NCBI RefSeq assembly: GCF_019279795.1
Contig: NC_056738.1
Span: 402,901,864 to 402,965,863 of the forward strand
Direction of reading: 5' to 3'
From: Protopterus annectens
Taxonomy: Eukaryota; Chordata; Ceratodontiformes; Protopteridae
DNA: 64,000 bases
Shown here: piece by piece, positions 33,856-45,600 of the stretch
Layout: every line of letters starts with the position of its first letter
How positions within the stretch are numbered: position 1 is the stretch's first letter
Notes under the pieces: model-generated
The model's input: the letters and a program-made list of their open reading frames with translations, nothing else
The model's database searches: none
Told to the model about the DNA's origin: nothing
Made by a program: the position numbers and the translations under genes

Positions 33856-36800
33856 CACGTCCACAGATAATTCTTTAATCCCTTAAGCTCGTCAGTCATG
33901 TTAAAATACCAACATTGAAGCTAGAAGAAAAAAAATTCTTAGCAAAGTAAGGATAGAAAAGTTTTATTTTATTTATTTTGAAAGAATAAATGAATAAAAC
34001 GAGAAAAAATTAATAGTAGGAAGAAATACCAAGAGAAAGAAGCAAGAACACAAACAATGGTACTTGAAAGGGCACCAAAAATGGTAGCTAAAAAGGAGCA
34101 GAAATCAGCTAAATTCAGCTCAAAGATTACATTTTACAGTATTCTTTCCTCCCTCCCATAAAAATTAGAAACAAACACGCAATACAATAGGTTAGGAAAA
34201 ACTGCAGTAACTCCAACAAAATGCTTGAAAGCAATGGGATCGGCTAAAAGTGGAAGAGGAGATCTGAGGTACGTCATGTTGGTGTGATGAGCTGGCAGAC
34301 AAATTCCCTGCATAGTACGCGATTAGAAATATTGAGCACGCAAACGGCTACAAGCAAGGAAATTACTCTTTTGAGCTGGGATACAGTATCTGAATTGCCT
34401 AAGCATAGTAAGGCCTAATGTTTAATTCTGCTGGCAGCCAAAAAAGCAATTGCTAGAAAATGGAAATCAAAGTCTACACCAACACTATTTGAAGTACTCA
34501 ATACTAAAAAAAACACAGTAACTGGAAGACAATTTAGAAAAGGGAAGGGGCAAATTAAATAGAAGTAAATGGAAATTGTGGGAACAACACATGCATAATA
34601 ATGTTGAGGAGAAATGAGTTAAGGGAAGACAAGAATTCTGCAATTATTTGTAATGTTGGACTAATGGTATAAAAGGAAATATATGCAACATGTATTGTAT
34701 CTAAATGGAAAAATGTTAAAATGGTTTATTTTCTGCTTGAAGTGATTTTTTTAAAATACCTATATTAAATTATGTCCAGCTCTCATAGGTCCAGAACTGG
34801 CCTACTGGCCTCCAGTGATCACCCTTCTCTGGAACTAGAAAATAATCCGAAGTGGAGACCCTGTCCTTGTTCTGCCAGAAAACTTCAACTGTTCCAACAC
34901 CCTTGCAGGCATACTTCTAGTCCCTCTAGGTCAGGCATACCTAGCAGTAAAGGGTAAGGGGCAGACTTGCTCTTAAATGTAGCTTGTATCTTTTGTTTTT
35001 GTTATAAAAGTCCCTCACTCATCTTTCAGAAGTTGGACCGAACCAGTTCTCCTTGAAATGGGGCTTGCAGCCACCCACCAAGCAGATATGTGCAGGAAGC
35101 ATACTTAATACTAGTTTGAATATGCCCAAACTGGGAGGAAGTCTTTACTCCTTGCCCCTACACTGCAACTGTTCTACTGCACCTCCAAGTCTTTTTCACA
35201 TATGGTTGCTCTACTTGAACTAGTTTAGTTCCTGAAAAAGGACCATTACCTAACAGTTCTTGTATTTAGAAATGGGGGGAGGGATAGCCTTCACTGATTC
35301 AGTGCTTTTGCACGTCAACAGAACCCCTCTGGTCAGAGAAAGCCAGTAAAGTATGCCCTTATTTAAGCAGCATATCTAAAAGCTGCCCTTCCAGATCTCT
35401 TTGCAAATGCTGCACTCTCACAGATGTACACTCTAACTTATAGTCCAACAGTTCACGCATTTGGGTGTGCACTTGCACTTTAAAGGTACTTTGGGTTAGT
35501 CTGCATGCTTGCCTTTTAAGGCTTTGATACATCTAAAACCATACAGTTTGAAGGGACACTGCTCTCTGAGCATGTTGATGCCTGGCAGTAGTTTAGATCT
35601 CAAGAGAACTTCTGGCTCAGCAATTATGTTTCTGTAAACGTACTTAAGAGTGCTGGGCTATATAAACCTACACGTCTTTTAAGAAGCAAGGGGCTGGTAG
35701 ATGGGAGATGCTCAATTTTCCTCATACAACTCCGAAAATTAAGTGAACTCCACATGGGGCTTGGGTTCATCTACCCTCAAATATGTCAAGTCGAAGCGGC
35801 ATTTTTTGCATTCCAACATCTGTCTGATATGAATCCATTTAAAATACTATCACATAAGATGGTGCTGCCTAAAGTAACATCCAGAGTGGGGTGGGAGTAA
35901 GGATCAGAAGACACTTCTTACTCTTCACTGGCTGCACAGACCACTGGTGAGGAAATCTGAGACATCTACCTTTTCAAGCTTAAAATCAAAATAATGACTA
36001 AAGTGATTTCCTTCATTTCGGAGATAAGAATGAAACACTGGCAGCTTAAGCCTTTGCCAATTTGTCACTCCTCTGCAAACTTTTTAATACTAAAAGCCAA
36101 GGGGATGCTGGTCTAATAGTGAATGCTTTAGCCAGGGTCATATCAGGTATATCTTGTCAAGGGCACTAAACCTTCATTAAGATGGGGATTAATAAATCAG
36201 TTGAAAAGGTCTTATCCTTATTTATGGTCGATCAAAATGTTTAAAATTTCTGACATGATGCGGTTCAGGAGAATCAACATCTGGCCCAAAGATTCCTCCA
36301 CTATCAGAGACCTTAGAAACTGCAGATAGTCTAGTCTAACTTTGAAGGGATCAAGACTAAACCATGGGACTGTCAATGCACAAACTACTGAAGACACACC
36401 AGGTCTCTAACATCCACAGGTTTGAAGGAACCCCTGTCCACCATTTTGTTAATGGGACTCCTCTTGGGTTTCTCCATTTACTCAATTTTTCCAAGTTTAA
36501 AAGTCTCCTGATCTGATAAAAAGCTGTGTAAATCTTGCCTGGACCAAAAGGTTTTTAGCTCAATGAGAAAACATTTTTAAAAGCAGTACAGTGCACTCAA
36601 GTGGACACCTGGTACTTTCCCCTCTCTATCTCAAAGGCACCATGAACTCCTTTTTCAGCAATCTGTTTCTGCAAGCACATCTGATAAATTTCAAATCTAA
36701 TTTTCCAATCCAAAACCAAGTTTGAAAAGCCAAAGCACAAGATTCATAAACACTACAGTTTAAAAATATAGTATTCCCAAGCTGAGTACTCTGAAACCTC

Positions 36801-37960
36801 TGCGAGAGACTGAGGAACGGATCAATCACTTTTTGATGCAAAAACTTGCAGTGAAACCCCTGGGTTTAGATTTGGGATCAGCAGCAGTAATCTGTCAATA
36901 CAGTAACAATGCAGTATGTCATTAGCATGCATAATAAACATTACCCATTTATAAGACATAACTGATTTCAGAAAGAGCGACTCAGTTTCCCATCAGCAGA
37001 ACCTCCAAAAACACAAGCAAAATGAAAACTCCCTAACTAGACCACTATCTGCTTGGAACTCTCTGCACTTAGTTTCTAGTGCTTTGTCCTCTCCAGTGTT
37101 ATTCAAAAGATTATTACTTTCCAGTCAATTCACCTTTGCTCATCAAGCACTCACCAGGGCTAGCTAGCGGCTTAGGTGCAAGAATATACTCAACACTGCA
37201 TACTGTAACAGGATTATTGCCACACACACTAGCCACAGATGAACATTCACCATCTAACTAGAACTTTTCACAGCAGGACGACACCCCTCAGGGTGCACAT
37301 ATGCAACCATGCTCTATGGTTGTTAGACATCTGGTATTAAAGATGTGACCTGCAAGCGCACTGCGGGTTTTTTCATTGTGCAAAGGAAATGACAAAGCTA
37401 CTCTACCAGTAAAAAGGAGCCATGAAAGCCAAAAGGTAAGCAAAAGCGCACACACAAAAAAAAAGATACAGGCTAACCTAAAGACGGATTAAAAAAGGAT
37501 ACAGGCTGGCCTAAAGGCAGATTTACTAATCAAATGTACTTTAAGAGCTTTCAAAGTTAACACTGCATAATGTATTGCAGACTAGAGTCAAACTGTTACA
37601 CCACCATTAGTGGATGCCACTTGCAAACTGAGCAGAAATGTTAACCAAATACTACACACACTATGGGTTAACAGCTGGAAATAATCAGCATTCAGACAGG
37701 GATATTTCCCTTTAATTTCTGCTGCAACACTGACCAATGTAAGTGTATAACTATATGGACAGCATCAGACCTCTGATGTAAAACAAGCACATCTCTTAGG
37801 AAGGGTGAGAGGAGATATGGGAAAGGGTTTGCTATGAAAAAGTAAAAAAAAAAAAAAAAAACTGCACTAAAACCATGTCTGCAATGCAACAGTACTAATA
37901 CTCCAGCTAAGTGAGACAAATAAAGCACTACCAGGTAATTGATCACACTGTGTCACTGCT
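33856..37960. other. AT-rich sequence without recognisable genes
   Basis: The first part should be the continuation of F3 (gag start, leader, 5' ITR) because Tc1 ended at 33855, but I cannot identify those parts. No ORF above about 70 codons has motifs, and no full mobile element is evident. An A tract lies at about 37843-37861. This may be old host DNA; small ORFs (34772-34957, 36626-36841, 37079-37261) are not convincing genes. Confidence 0.45.
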
Positions 37961-38090
37961 AATATTTGACGCCAAGAGGCATCAGTAGGAGTTAAATCCA
38001 GATGCACCTGGAGGAGTCACTCGGATGTAATGTGATGCCTCCGTGTGCATCTGCAGTTAACGCCTAATGATGCCTCTAGGTGTCAAACAT
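37961..38090. repeat. Long imperfect palindrome (hairpin or MITE-like)
   Basis: Two arms of about 60 bp: AATATTTGACGCCAAGAGGCATCA... pairs with ...TGATGCCTCTAGGTGTCAAACATT, and further in CCAGATGCACCTGGAGGAGTCAC pairs with GTGATGCCTCCGTGTGCATCTG. The loop is about 10 nt near 38021-38031. Arms differ at scattered positions. No flanking duplication is obvious. Confidence 0.8.
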
Positions 38091-38772
38091 TGCTTGTTCA
38101 TATTTGTACCAATAATGCCAAAACATTGCTATGTACAAAGTATTAAAATATTTCATCTTATAGCTTGCACAATGGCAAACTGCATTAATATTTGACCTCT
38201 ATCTAGGGCAGGTAAATAGGTAATTGTTTAAATATTAATTTACATAGATATAATTTTCACATTTTTCTAAATCTCTCTACAACCAGGTAACACAGACGGA
38301 ACTCTTTAGCCTCATATGACAGCTCTCAGCTAGATGAATAAAATGCTGCTGATAGCGTGTGAAACTTGAGTGGTTGCCAAGATAGTATATATACTAAGTA
38401 GTTTACAAAATATTACAAATGTGATAGTTACTGTGTTTGCTGTGACTTATAAAATTCAGTTTAATACCTAGAATCTAAAGAATACTACCAATGCAAAAAG
38501 TTTGTGCTGAAGAGTTAGCCATTTATACTCCTTTCATACCCTCAATGGTTCCAGAGATATGAACATTTGTTTGAAATGTGGGGACATAATTTGATTCTGT
38601 CCAGAGGCTTAGGATCTGCCCACTAGAATTTACAGTGCAGACTTCCTGAGCTCCGTTGGAGTGAATGAGTTAAACTAGGTAGGACATTCTTAGGTTTGGT
38701 TTCTAAATCTTTCTCATAACATTAACACATCCTTAAAATGCGCGTGTTTGTGTAGAAGTAATGTGAAATCAC
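38091..38772. other. Unassigned AT-rich stretch
   Basis: No ORF, repeat or motif that I can support. Confidence 0.4.
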
Positions 38773-39395
38773 TCAGTCAGCCTTAGAGTGCCCAGGTTGA
38801 GATGTAGCAGGGCCCATTTTTTTCGAGTTAGATGACTGACAATGAAGCAGCACCATACATTCTTCCCTTGCCATGCTGTAGAGGACAATCAGTGTTGTAA
38901 AAGCTAACAGGGAGATACAAAATGACTGCTGGCTTTTCCTCTCTAAACTTTTTCTCTGTCTACCTTTATCTTCTGGATGTTTACAAAAATTAAAGAAACT
39001 GACTTGCTGATTCAGAGATGTGTCTATCGGCCCAACTTCTGGATTTGCTGTTCCGAGGTGACACAGATCTACTTCTGCTAATACTTGAGATCTGTTCAGA
39101 CTATCTGCATCAACATACTTTGTAGCAAACAGATGAAGACTACTGGCAGTGACATGTTCACCCTTACCGCTATTTCCCATGAACTGTGGGCCCACACAAA
39201 AGGTATTAGTGGCCTCCTCTTTTGTTTAGGTACCACATCACAGATGTACTGTATCATAATCTGGAGGATCCTTCCTTGAATGTGGCTGAAATCCTTCAAT
39301 GCCAGAATGACAACCACTACTTTTCGTTTACATATTTCTCCCCTTTTCTGTCCAAGGTACACTGAATCTGGAGAAATTCCACATGGTCTACTCAA
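38773..39395 (-). pseudogene. Ancient DIRS relic: RNase H and methyltransferase-like fragment
   Basis: The frame 39096-39395 contains KRKVVVVILALKDFSHIQGRIL followed by a YICDVVPKQKRRP stretch in the position of MWYLNKQGG, matching B1 RNase H (NVREITAVFLALQTFIPLLVPG). The frame 38773-39195 has YVDADSLNRSQVLAEVDLCHLG and NPEVGPIDTSLNQQ, like the ADxLSR and DLFASxLN boxes. Divergence is much greater than in the other copies, so this is an old insertion. Confidence 0.6.
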
Positions 39396-40445
39396 AACAG
39401 ATCTGACACATTTGTGGCAAGGATCATAGTGGGTTAGGATATCCTAAAAGACAAATCTTGCCTGAGCTGTCACTTCACCAAGAGATCTCATTCGGAGTAA
39501 GGGAAAATGGAAATAGTCATCTCCAGGAACTGTGTATACCTGACACCACCTATTTCTAAGGTACTGCTGTTTAACTCAGTAGTTCCGTATAATGGGTCCG
39601 AGCCTGTCAAAATGGTTTTCTTTCCCAACTGAAGTCATCCATTTTAGGGATGGTATTCCTAAAAAAGCTTTTCAGGGTAGAGACCGAAGAAAGGGCATCA
39701 GTGAGTCCAGAGATTTTCAGAGGACCACCATTACTTATCCTCAAAGCCTGGTGAATGATTCTTCTTAAAAAGCCACATCACTCCTCCTTTTAAAGGGCAA
39801 AGCTTCTGCAGTAGTGGTCCAAGTGTGGCTGAGCTCTCTAGATTATGAAGGCCATGAACTCATGGGCTATTTTTAAGAGGTCCTGGGCTTCACTTGAGCT
39901 GGTATGTCACAGGGCTGAGAAGACAAAGGAAGGCTGACTGTTCTTTAGTTTAGGTACCCAATTTGCAAAAATAACCAGAGGATGCATTCGTTCAACTGCA
40001 ACCTCCGACTGGGATTCTACAGCTGAATATAAGGCATCTGCGTCTCCCCTCAGTACCAGCAACACAAACATTGGAAGCTGAAGCCTAGAGAGGCCTCAGC
40101 CCCATCAATGCTGATACTGTGGAATAAGAGAATGGAAGGCCTGGAACCATGACGGCCTTGTGAGGGGTAGTGCCAGAGGGGTTTGGGCCTAGCAGTTGCT
40201 GGACCAGGGGCACTGCAAAGGTGCTTCACATGAACTGGTTGTCTTGGTAGCACAAGTCGACACTTCAACATCTTCAATCTTTTTCCTTATATTTTTTATC
40301 TTTGTTTTTTAGGAATGACACTAGGCTGGGGCTTCTGAAGGCTCAGAGGGAACCACAACAGAGGACTATACATGAATGGCTATGACTTCAGCCCTGCATT
40401 TTAGCACAATTGGGCTAATTACAGACATCATGCTGAGGCCCGAAA
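39396..40445. other. Probable extension of the ancient DIRS relic; no gene identified
   Basis: By position this should hold the RT and gag of the relic, and broken minus-strand frames exist (for example 40050-40277), but no diagnostic RT motif is legible. It ends at the B2 3' ITR. Confidence 0.35.
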
Positions 40446-40890
40446 ATAGTTGTGTAAAATCTTACCATAACCATAGATGTCCTTCTCTTACATGTTGCAG
40501 TATTCTAGGTGTGGGATTTCATGCCCTCAGGCGACTTGCACATCGGCTCCGAAACAAAAGCTTCAGCTTAGCTGTTGCAGTGTGCGTAGGATGACACACG
40601 TAGGGCCATAAATCAGGTGTCTTAAATGTGACGTCTGTACGCACAATCCTCAGAAATTGAAGGCCAGCAGGCAGAGGAAAAGGCCCAGCAGGAGGAATGC
40701 CAGTTGTTTCCAGGTGTGCCACTTGGAGACCTACTGTAATGCAAGTACTACAGGTAAGGACTAGGACCTGGGGGGATTGGTGGGCAGGAAAGAATACTGC
40801 AACATGGAACAGAAGGACATCTATGGTTATGGTAAGATTTTACACAACTATTCTATGTCTTTCTATTCCTATGTTGCAGTATTCTAGGTG
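40446..40890 (-). repeat. B2 3' ITR and ICR
   Basis: The ICR reads GGTTATGGTAAGATTTTACACAACTA, then TTCTATGTCTTTCTATTCCTATGTTGCAG, the same bipartite arrangement as B1. Confidence 0.9.
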
Positions 40891-40899
40891 AGGAAGAGT

Positions 40900-41960
40900 A
40901 CCTCAGCTTATGCTGATATGGTGGTAGATGAAGAGGGTTCTACAAGACCCTGCAGGATTGCCCTAGCGAATCCTGCCCTAACTCTAGAAACTTGGTCCAG
41001 TTTGTAATGCTTGGTGAAAGTGTGGCTAGTGGTTAAATGGCTGCTTCCAGAATGGATGCTGTGCCATGGCCCTTCATGCAGGCCCGAGGTGGCCACAGCT
41101 TTAGTGGAATGGGCCTCGATTCCCCTGGGGGTTCCTTTCCATGGTGGGAGTAGCAGAAGCAAATAGCTTTCCTGATCCAGCATGCTATGGTTTGCTTGGA
41201 GACAGTCTTGCCCAGGGCTCTGGGGTGGAAGGAGACAAAGCTGGTTAGTCTTCCTGATGGTCTTGCTCAGGTAAAACTCAGTTGTCTGTGCAAATCCAAG
41301 GAGTGCAGTACCCTCTCCTCCTCGTTAGAGGATGAGGGGAAGAAGGTGGGTTAGATGAATTAATTGGTTGAGAGAGGTCATTGACCACCTTAGGCATAAA
41401 GGAGGGGTTGGCTCGCAGGAACACCCTGTCTTTGTGGAAGGTGTAGGGGGGGACAGGCCATTAAGGCCTGCAATTCTGACACCCTTCTGGCTGATGTGAT
41501 GGCCACCAGCAGGACTGTCTTCCATGTGCACATTTGTAAGGGGAAGGCCCAGCCAGTTCAAAGGGGTACTGGGTTAATTTCTCTAAGATGTTGTTAAGGT
41601 CCCAAGGCGGGGGGGGATAGGTTTCCTATGTGGCCTCGTGTACAAGACCACTATAGGGAAGAGCTTTATGTCGAGCCTGGCAAGTGAGGGGGGTTCCAGA
41701 GGCAAGTAGGCTGATATGGCAGAGGTGTGTACTTTTACAGAAGAATAAGAAAGCCCACTCTTTAGCAACTGACACAGGTAAGTTCAGAACCAAGGGAACC
41801 TCAGCTGAGCTGGGGTTCCTTCCCTTGTTCAGACACCATTTTGCAAATCTTTCCCACTTAGGCAGTTAAGATTTTCTGGTGGTAGGTTTCCTTGCCTCCC
41901 TTAGGACTGAAAGCACATCCTTTAAGTAGTGGTGTCTGAAAGGGATCAAAAGTTTCACCC
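40900..41960 (-). pseudogene. B2 tyrosine recombinase, degenerate
   Basis: The C-terminal block is in 40908-41183: EAHSTKAVATSG (H-x-x-R with the Arg changed to Lys) and HTFTKHYKLDQVSRVRAGFA, which keeps the nucleophile Tyr. Upstream: LDLHRQLSFTxARP-type sequence at 41280-41330 and the core-binding frame LKSGLSYSSVKVHTSAISAYLPL at 41583-41768, homologous to LLHSGLTYSSIKIHASAISAEY in A2. Confidence 0.82.
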
Positions 41961-42870
41961 ACAGAGTTAGAGACATCTGCAAGTGTGGGTGTAGAGGAGT
42001 TCAGTAGGTCCACCTTGTAGGGTAACTTTTTTCATTTGTGAAGTAGAGTGAACCAGTGCTGCCTTGGCCAGTAGGAAGTCACTAAAGATTTTTGGTTTGT
42101 CATCCTGAATTTTCAGGAGGACTTTCTGAATCAGTGGGAATGGGGGAAGACATAAGAACTTCCCATCCCAAGGGAAGCCGAAAGCGTCCACTCTCCAAGC
42201 TACAGGGGGAGTGGGGTTTTGAACAAAAGTTCTGCAGTTGCCTGTTCTAGGGGGAGGCAAACAGGTCTATTTGTGGAGCACCCCACCGGTGGACTATGTT
42301 CTAAGACCACCTCCCTGCTCAGCATCCATTCGTGCTGAGGTGAGGAGGTCCTGCTCAAGAGATCTGCTTGGTGGTTGTCCTGTGAGGGGATGTAGGACGC
42401 TTGCAGGACTAAGTTAAGACAAGAGGCTAAGTCCCGTATCAGTAGGGATAATCTGCATAGTTGATGGGCCTTTGTTCCTCCCTGCTTGTTAAGGTACCAC
42501 ATCACCGAAGTGTCAGTGACGATCTGGAGCACCCCTGGAACCAGGAGTGGGTGAAGGTCTTTAGAGGAAAAAAAGACTGCTGTTATTCCCCTGATATTGA
42601 TGTGTTTGGCCTGAAGAGAGGGATGACACTTTTCCTGAATCGTGCAAGAAGCCAGAGTTGTTCCCCAACCTGAATCTGAGGCTTCTGTATGCATTACTTG
42701 GGTTGGGGTGAGTGGTTGTAGTGGGAGCCCTGGATTCAGCTGTACTTGCTAGATCCACCAACTGATTTCTGTTATCAGACAGGGAAGGAGAGGAATGCCC
42801 TGCTCTAGGGGATGAAGATGTTGGGACCAGGTGTTCTTCAGGAACCACTGTAACTTGCGCATGTGCATTC
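41961..42870 (-). pseudogene. B2 RNase H and methyltransferase-like region
   Basis: The frame 42200-42694 is largely intact: MHTEASDSGWGTTLASCTIQ (first-Asp box with the Asp changed to Glu), INIRGITAVFFSSKDLHPLL, VTDTSVMWYLNKQGGTKAH and ASYIPSQDNHQADLLSR. The MT-like part is at 41967-42260: FPLIQKVLLKIQDDKPKIFSDFLLAKAALV. Confidence 0.85.
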
Positions 42871-43700
42871 TTGCCAGTGGTAGCATGGGGATGGTTGCTG
42901 CCATTACACCCAGGAGATGAAAAAACTGCCTTGCCGTCACCTTTTGGGATAGTACAGCTTCCTGGAAGTGGGAAGTCAAAGAAAGAACCTTGTCCTGTGG
43001 TAGAAAGGCCTTCCAATGTGTCTGTTCTGATTCTGCAGCCTAGGAAAATTTTGGCCTGGCTTGGGATCCGAGAGGATTTGGGAAGTTTGATGATGAATCC
43101 TAGGTTCTGCAGAAGGGACATGGTGAAATGTAGATGCATCAACAGAGCATCCCTAGACTCTGTCAGTTGCAAGCTGTATACCCAGAATTCTGTAGAAGCC
43201 AATGGCTAGGGACTTTTGTAAAGACTCAGGGGGCTGTGGATAAACCAAAGGGCAAGGCAGTAAACTGGAAATGACAGGCAGGTCCAGAGAAATGCAGGAA
43301 TTGTCTGTGGGAATTCCTTATGGGTATGTGCAGGTAGGCCTCCTTTAGGTCCAGGGTGGCCATGAAGGCCTTGGCTGGAATGAGGGGCAGCAGAGTGGGA
43401 AGACCGCACATTCTGAAAGATGGTACCTGAAGATGGAGGTTTAGGAAGGACAGGTCTAAGATGGGTCTCCATGGGACGTCTTCTTTGGGAACCAGGAAGA
43501 GGCGGGAGTAAAACCCTTCCCATCCTGTCCTGGAAAGACAAGTTCTATGGTACCTAGGTTTAAAAGGTATGCCAAAACTTGTTGCATGAGATGGGCCTGG
43601 TTTTGGGGGATGAGAGGAATGCCTCTTCTGGGTGGCTTCTCTTTTCAGGATAGGAAGTACCCTTTTTGAAGAACTTTTAAGGCCCACTGGTCAAGTGAAG
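42871..43700 (-). pseudogene. B2 reverse transcriptase, deleted active site
   Basis: The frame 43226-43687 has the linker and fingers/palm: FYSRLFLVPKEDVPWRPILD, ATLDLKEAYLHIPIRNSH (palm Asp) and FQFTALPFGLSTAP. The next frame (42561-43202) jumps from VYSLQLTESRDALLMHLHFT to the distal part without any YLDD, so about 20-40 residues around the active site are missing near 43150-43200. Confidence 0.85.
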
Positions 43701-43703
43701 GGT

Positions 43704-44430
43704 CCCACTGGATACCACCTTGGACATAGAGGGATTAGTCCTGAGGGACACCCTGTCCACATTAAAGAGGATGAAATGCTCCACTGCCATAAGGGCCTGT
43801 AATTCAGATACCCTTCTTGCTGAAGTGATTGCTAAAAAGAAAGCTGTTTTCCAAGAAAGGAATTTTAAATCTGCAGTAGCAGCTGGCTCGAAAGGAAGAG
43901 AGTTTCTCCATTACAAAGTTAAGGTCCCAGGCTGGAATTGGAGCTCTCCTGGGTGGCCTTAAATTTTTGGCCCCTCTGAGGAACTGCTTGAGCAGTGGAT
44001 GAGAGAAGAGGGGAGGTTCTGTGTTATAATGAGCTGAAATACCAGAGGCGTGAATTTTGGAGGAAAGAGACAGGCCCTTGTGAAGCATCTCAGTTAAGTA
44101 CTGTAAAATCTGAAGTAAATTGGGCGCTGTTGTGCTCATCCCTTGAGATTGGTTCCAGGCACAGAATCTTTTCCATTTTTCAGCATACGATTGTCTGATA
44201 CTAGACCTCCTTGCCTCTAAAATGATATCCATCACTGGTTTACTGAGGGATGGTAAAGGAGAGATTAGGTAATTAGCCAGGCTGCTAGGTTCAGTGTTTA
44301 AAGCAGTGGGTGCAGAGTTTGGTTTCTTCTGCTGAGAGAACAGGGTAGGAGTCTGCGGCAGCTGCCATGGGGCCAACAGTGACACTGCGCAAGAGGGGGC
44401 ACCAGTGTTGGTATGGCCAGTCTGGTACAA
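43704..44430 (-). pseudogene. A3 tyrosine recombinase, 3' truncated
   Basis: The frame 43804-44430 gives a fine N-terminal half: VMDIILEARRSSIRQSYAEKW, MLHKGLSLSSKIHASGISAHY and LLKQFLRGAKNLRPPRRAPI, then PAWDLNFVMEKLS, the same as A2. ITSARRVSELQAL-type residues with the first Arg follow at about 43795-43830. The H-x-x-R and Tyr region is absent because B2 sequence starts. Confidence 0.85.
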
Positions 44431-45106
44431 TCAAAATCGTCCTTGGTTTGTCCCGTTTGATCTTTAGTAGTACTTTGGAAAGCAGAGGAGGAAATGCATA
44501 GACTGATAGGTTTTTCCAGCTGAAGGACAGAGCATCCACTTTCCAAGCTCATTTGTGGGGAGTCCTTGTGCAACACTTCTCCAATTGAAAGTTCTGGGGG
44601 AGGGGGGGGGTCAAACAGGTCTATCTGGGCTCCCCCACTTGCTTGTCAACATATTGAAAATACTTGATTCTACTTTCCACTCGTGTAGGTCCATGAGGTT
44701 TCTGCTTAGTCCTTCTGCAAGTGTATTTAATTTTCCTGGCAGGAATTGAGCTTGTAGATGCACTTCATAGCTTAAGGCTGTGTTCCACAATGCCATGGCT
44801 AGTCTGCAGAGGGGGTAAGAATGGGTATCCCCCCTGCTTGTTATGTACCACATAACAGTGGTGTTGTCTGTCTTTACCATTAATTGTCCTGGAAGAATGC
44901 GGTCCTTGAAGGCTGTCAGAGCATTCTGTACAGCTAACATTTCTTTTTGATTGATATGCAGGTGCATTTGACTTGGGTTCCATTTGCCCTGAATGCACTT
45001 CCCTGCCAGGTGAGCCTCCGTGCATAATGTGATGCATCTGTTAGGGTTTGGGTGGCAGGGGGTAGTGAGAAAGGTAGTCCCTCGTTTTGGTTGCAGGCTT
45101 CCAGGG
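44431..45106 (-). pseudogene. A3 RNase H and methyltransferase-like region
   Basis: The frame 44611-45171 holds HLHINQKEMLAVQNALTAFK, MVKTDNTTVMWYITSRGDTH (second acidic box), LQAQFLPGKLNTLAEGLSRN and VESSIFNMLTSKWGSPD. The MT-like part in 44291-44539 reads FPPLLSKVLLKIKRDKPRTILIVPDWPYQHWCPLLRS. This is one of the least damaged RNase H domains here. At the upstream end it is joined to gag sequence (CCTCAGCATCAGAATCCTCA) by a deletion. Confidence 0.85.
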
Positions 45107-45171
45107 AAAACAGTCCTCAGCATCAGAATCCTCACAGATAGACAAGGGTAAATCCTGTTCAAAGGAAACAA
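45107..45171 (-). pseudogene. A3 gag acidic-tract remnant
   Basis: TCCTCAGCATCAGAATCCTCA matches the gag acidic tract of A1 at 2385-2405 (EDSDAEES). It stops at the D2 boundary ...GGAAACAAG and continues after D2 at 56821. Confidence 0.75.
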
Positions 45172-45600
45172 GAAGTTATGTACTCACCATAACGTTCAAT
45201 GTATGTAGTCCATCTCGCCTCACATTCTTACCTGTGGGTTCAGAGCCGAATATCGGCTCCGACTCGGCCGCTTTTTACTAGCTCAAAGTCTCTCATTGGC
45301 TGGGCTAAGAGGGTATCCCCATGGTGCACTGCTCCATATCCCCAGATCTAGTTTGTTGCGAAACAACATAATGTACTTCATACACACCTCACATCCATAT
45401 AAACAATCACTAATGAAATGGACTCAGCAGGTGACAACCTATACTCCAATCCTATGCTCCAAATCCTCAAGGCAGGGGGAAGGTGGGAGGGTAAGTAAGA
45501 ATGTGAGGCGAGATGGACTACCATACATCAAACGTTATGGTGAGTACATAACTTCTTGATGTTATGTAGTCCTATCTCGCCTACATTCTTACCCGTGGGA
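45172..45600 (-). repeat. D2 3' ITR and ICR
   Basis: The ICR at 45490-45600 has GAGGCGAGATGGACTACC, AAACGTTATGGTGAGTACATAACTT (complement of the 45172 end), then CTTGATGTTATGTAGTCCTATCTCGCC (complement of the 56820 end). It is the clearest bipartite ICR in the window. Confidence 0.93.

Larger units (their letters stand above)
40446..43700 (-). mobile_element. DIRS retrotransposon B2, 5' truncated
   Basis: Close relative of B1. The 3' ITR starts ATAGTTGTGTAAAATCTTACC at 40446, the ICR is at about 40795-40890, then YR, RH/MT and RT up to about 43700. Gag and the 5' ITR are missing: B2 sequence gives way abruptly to A3 recombinase sequence between 43690 and 43704. Confidence 0.9.

Noticed and set aside
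33858-33899. In-frame continuation of F3 gag across the Tc1 site
   Set aside because: Removing Tc1 with one TA leaves the Cys-cluster frame with a nearby stop, so I cannot show a continuous gag start there.
34772-37946. Small ORFs in the AT-rich stretch as host exons
   Set aside because: All are short, lack motifs and show no clear splice or coding pattern.
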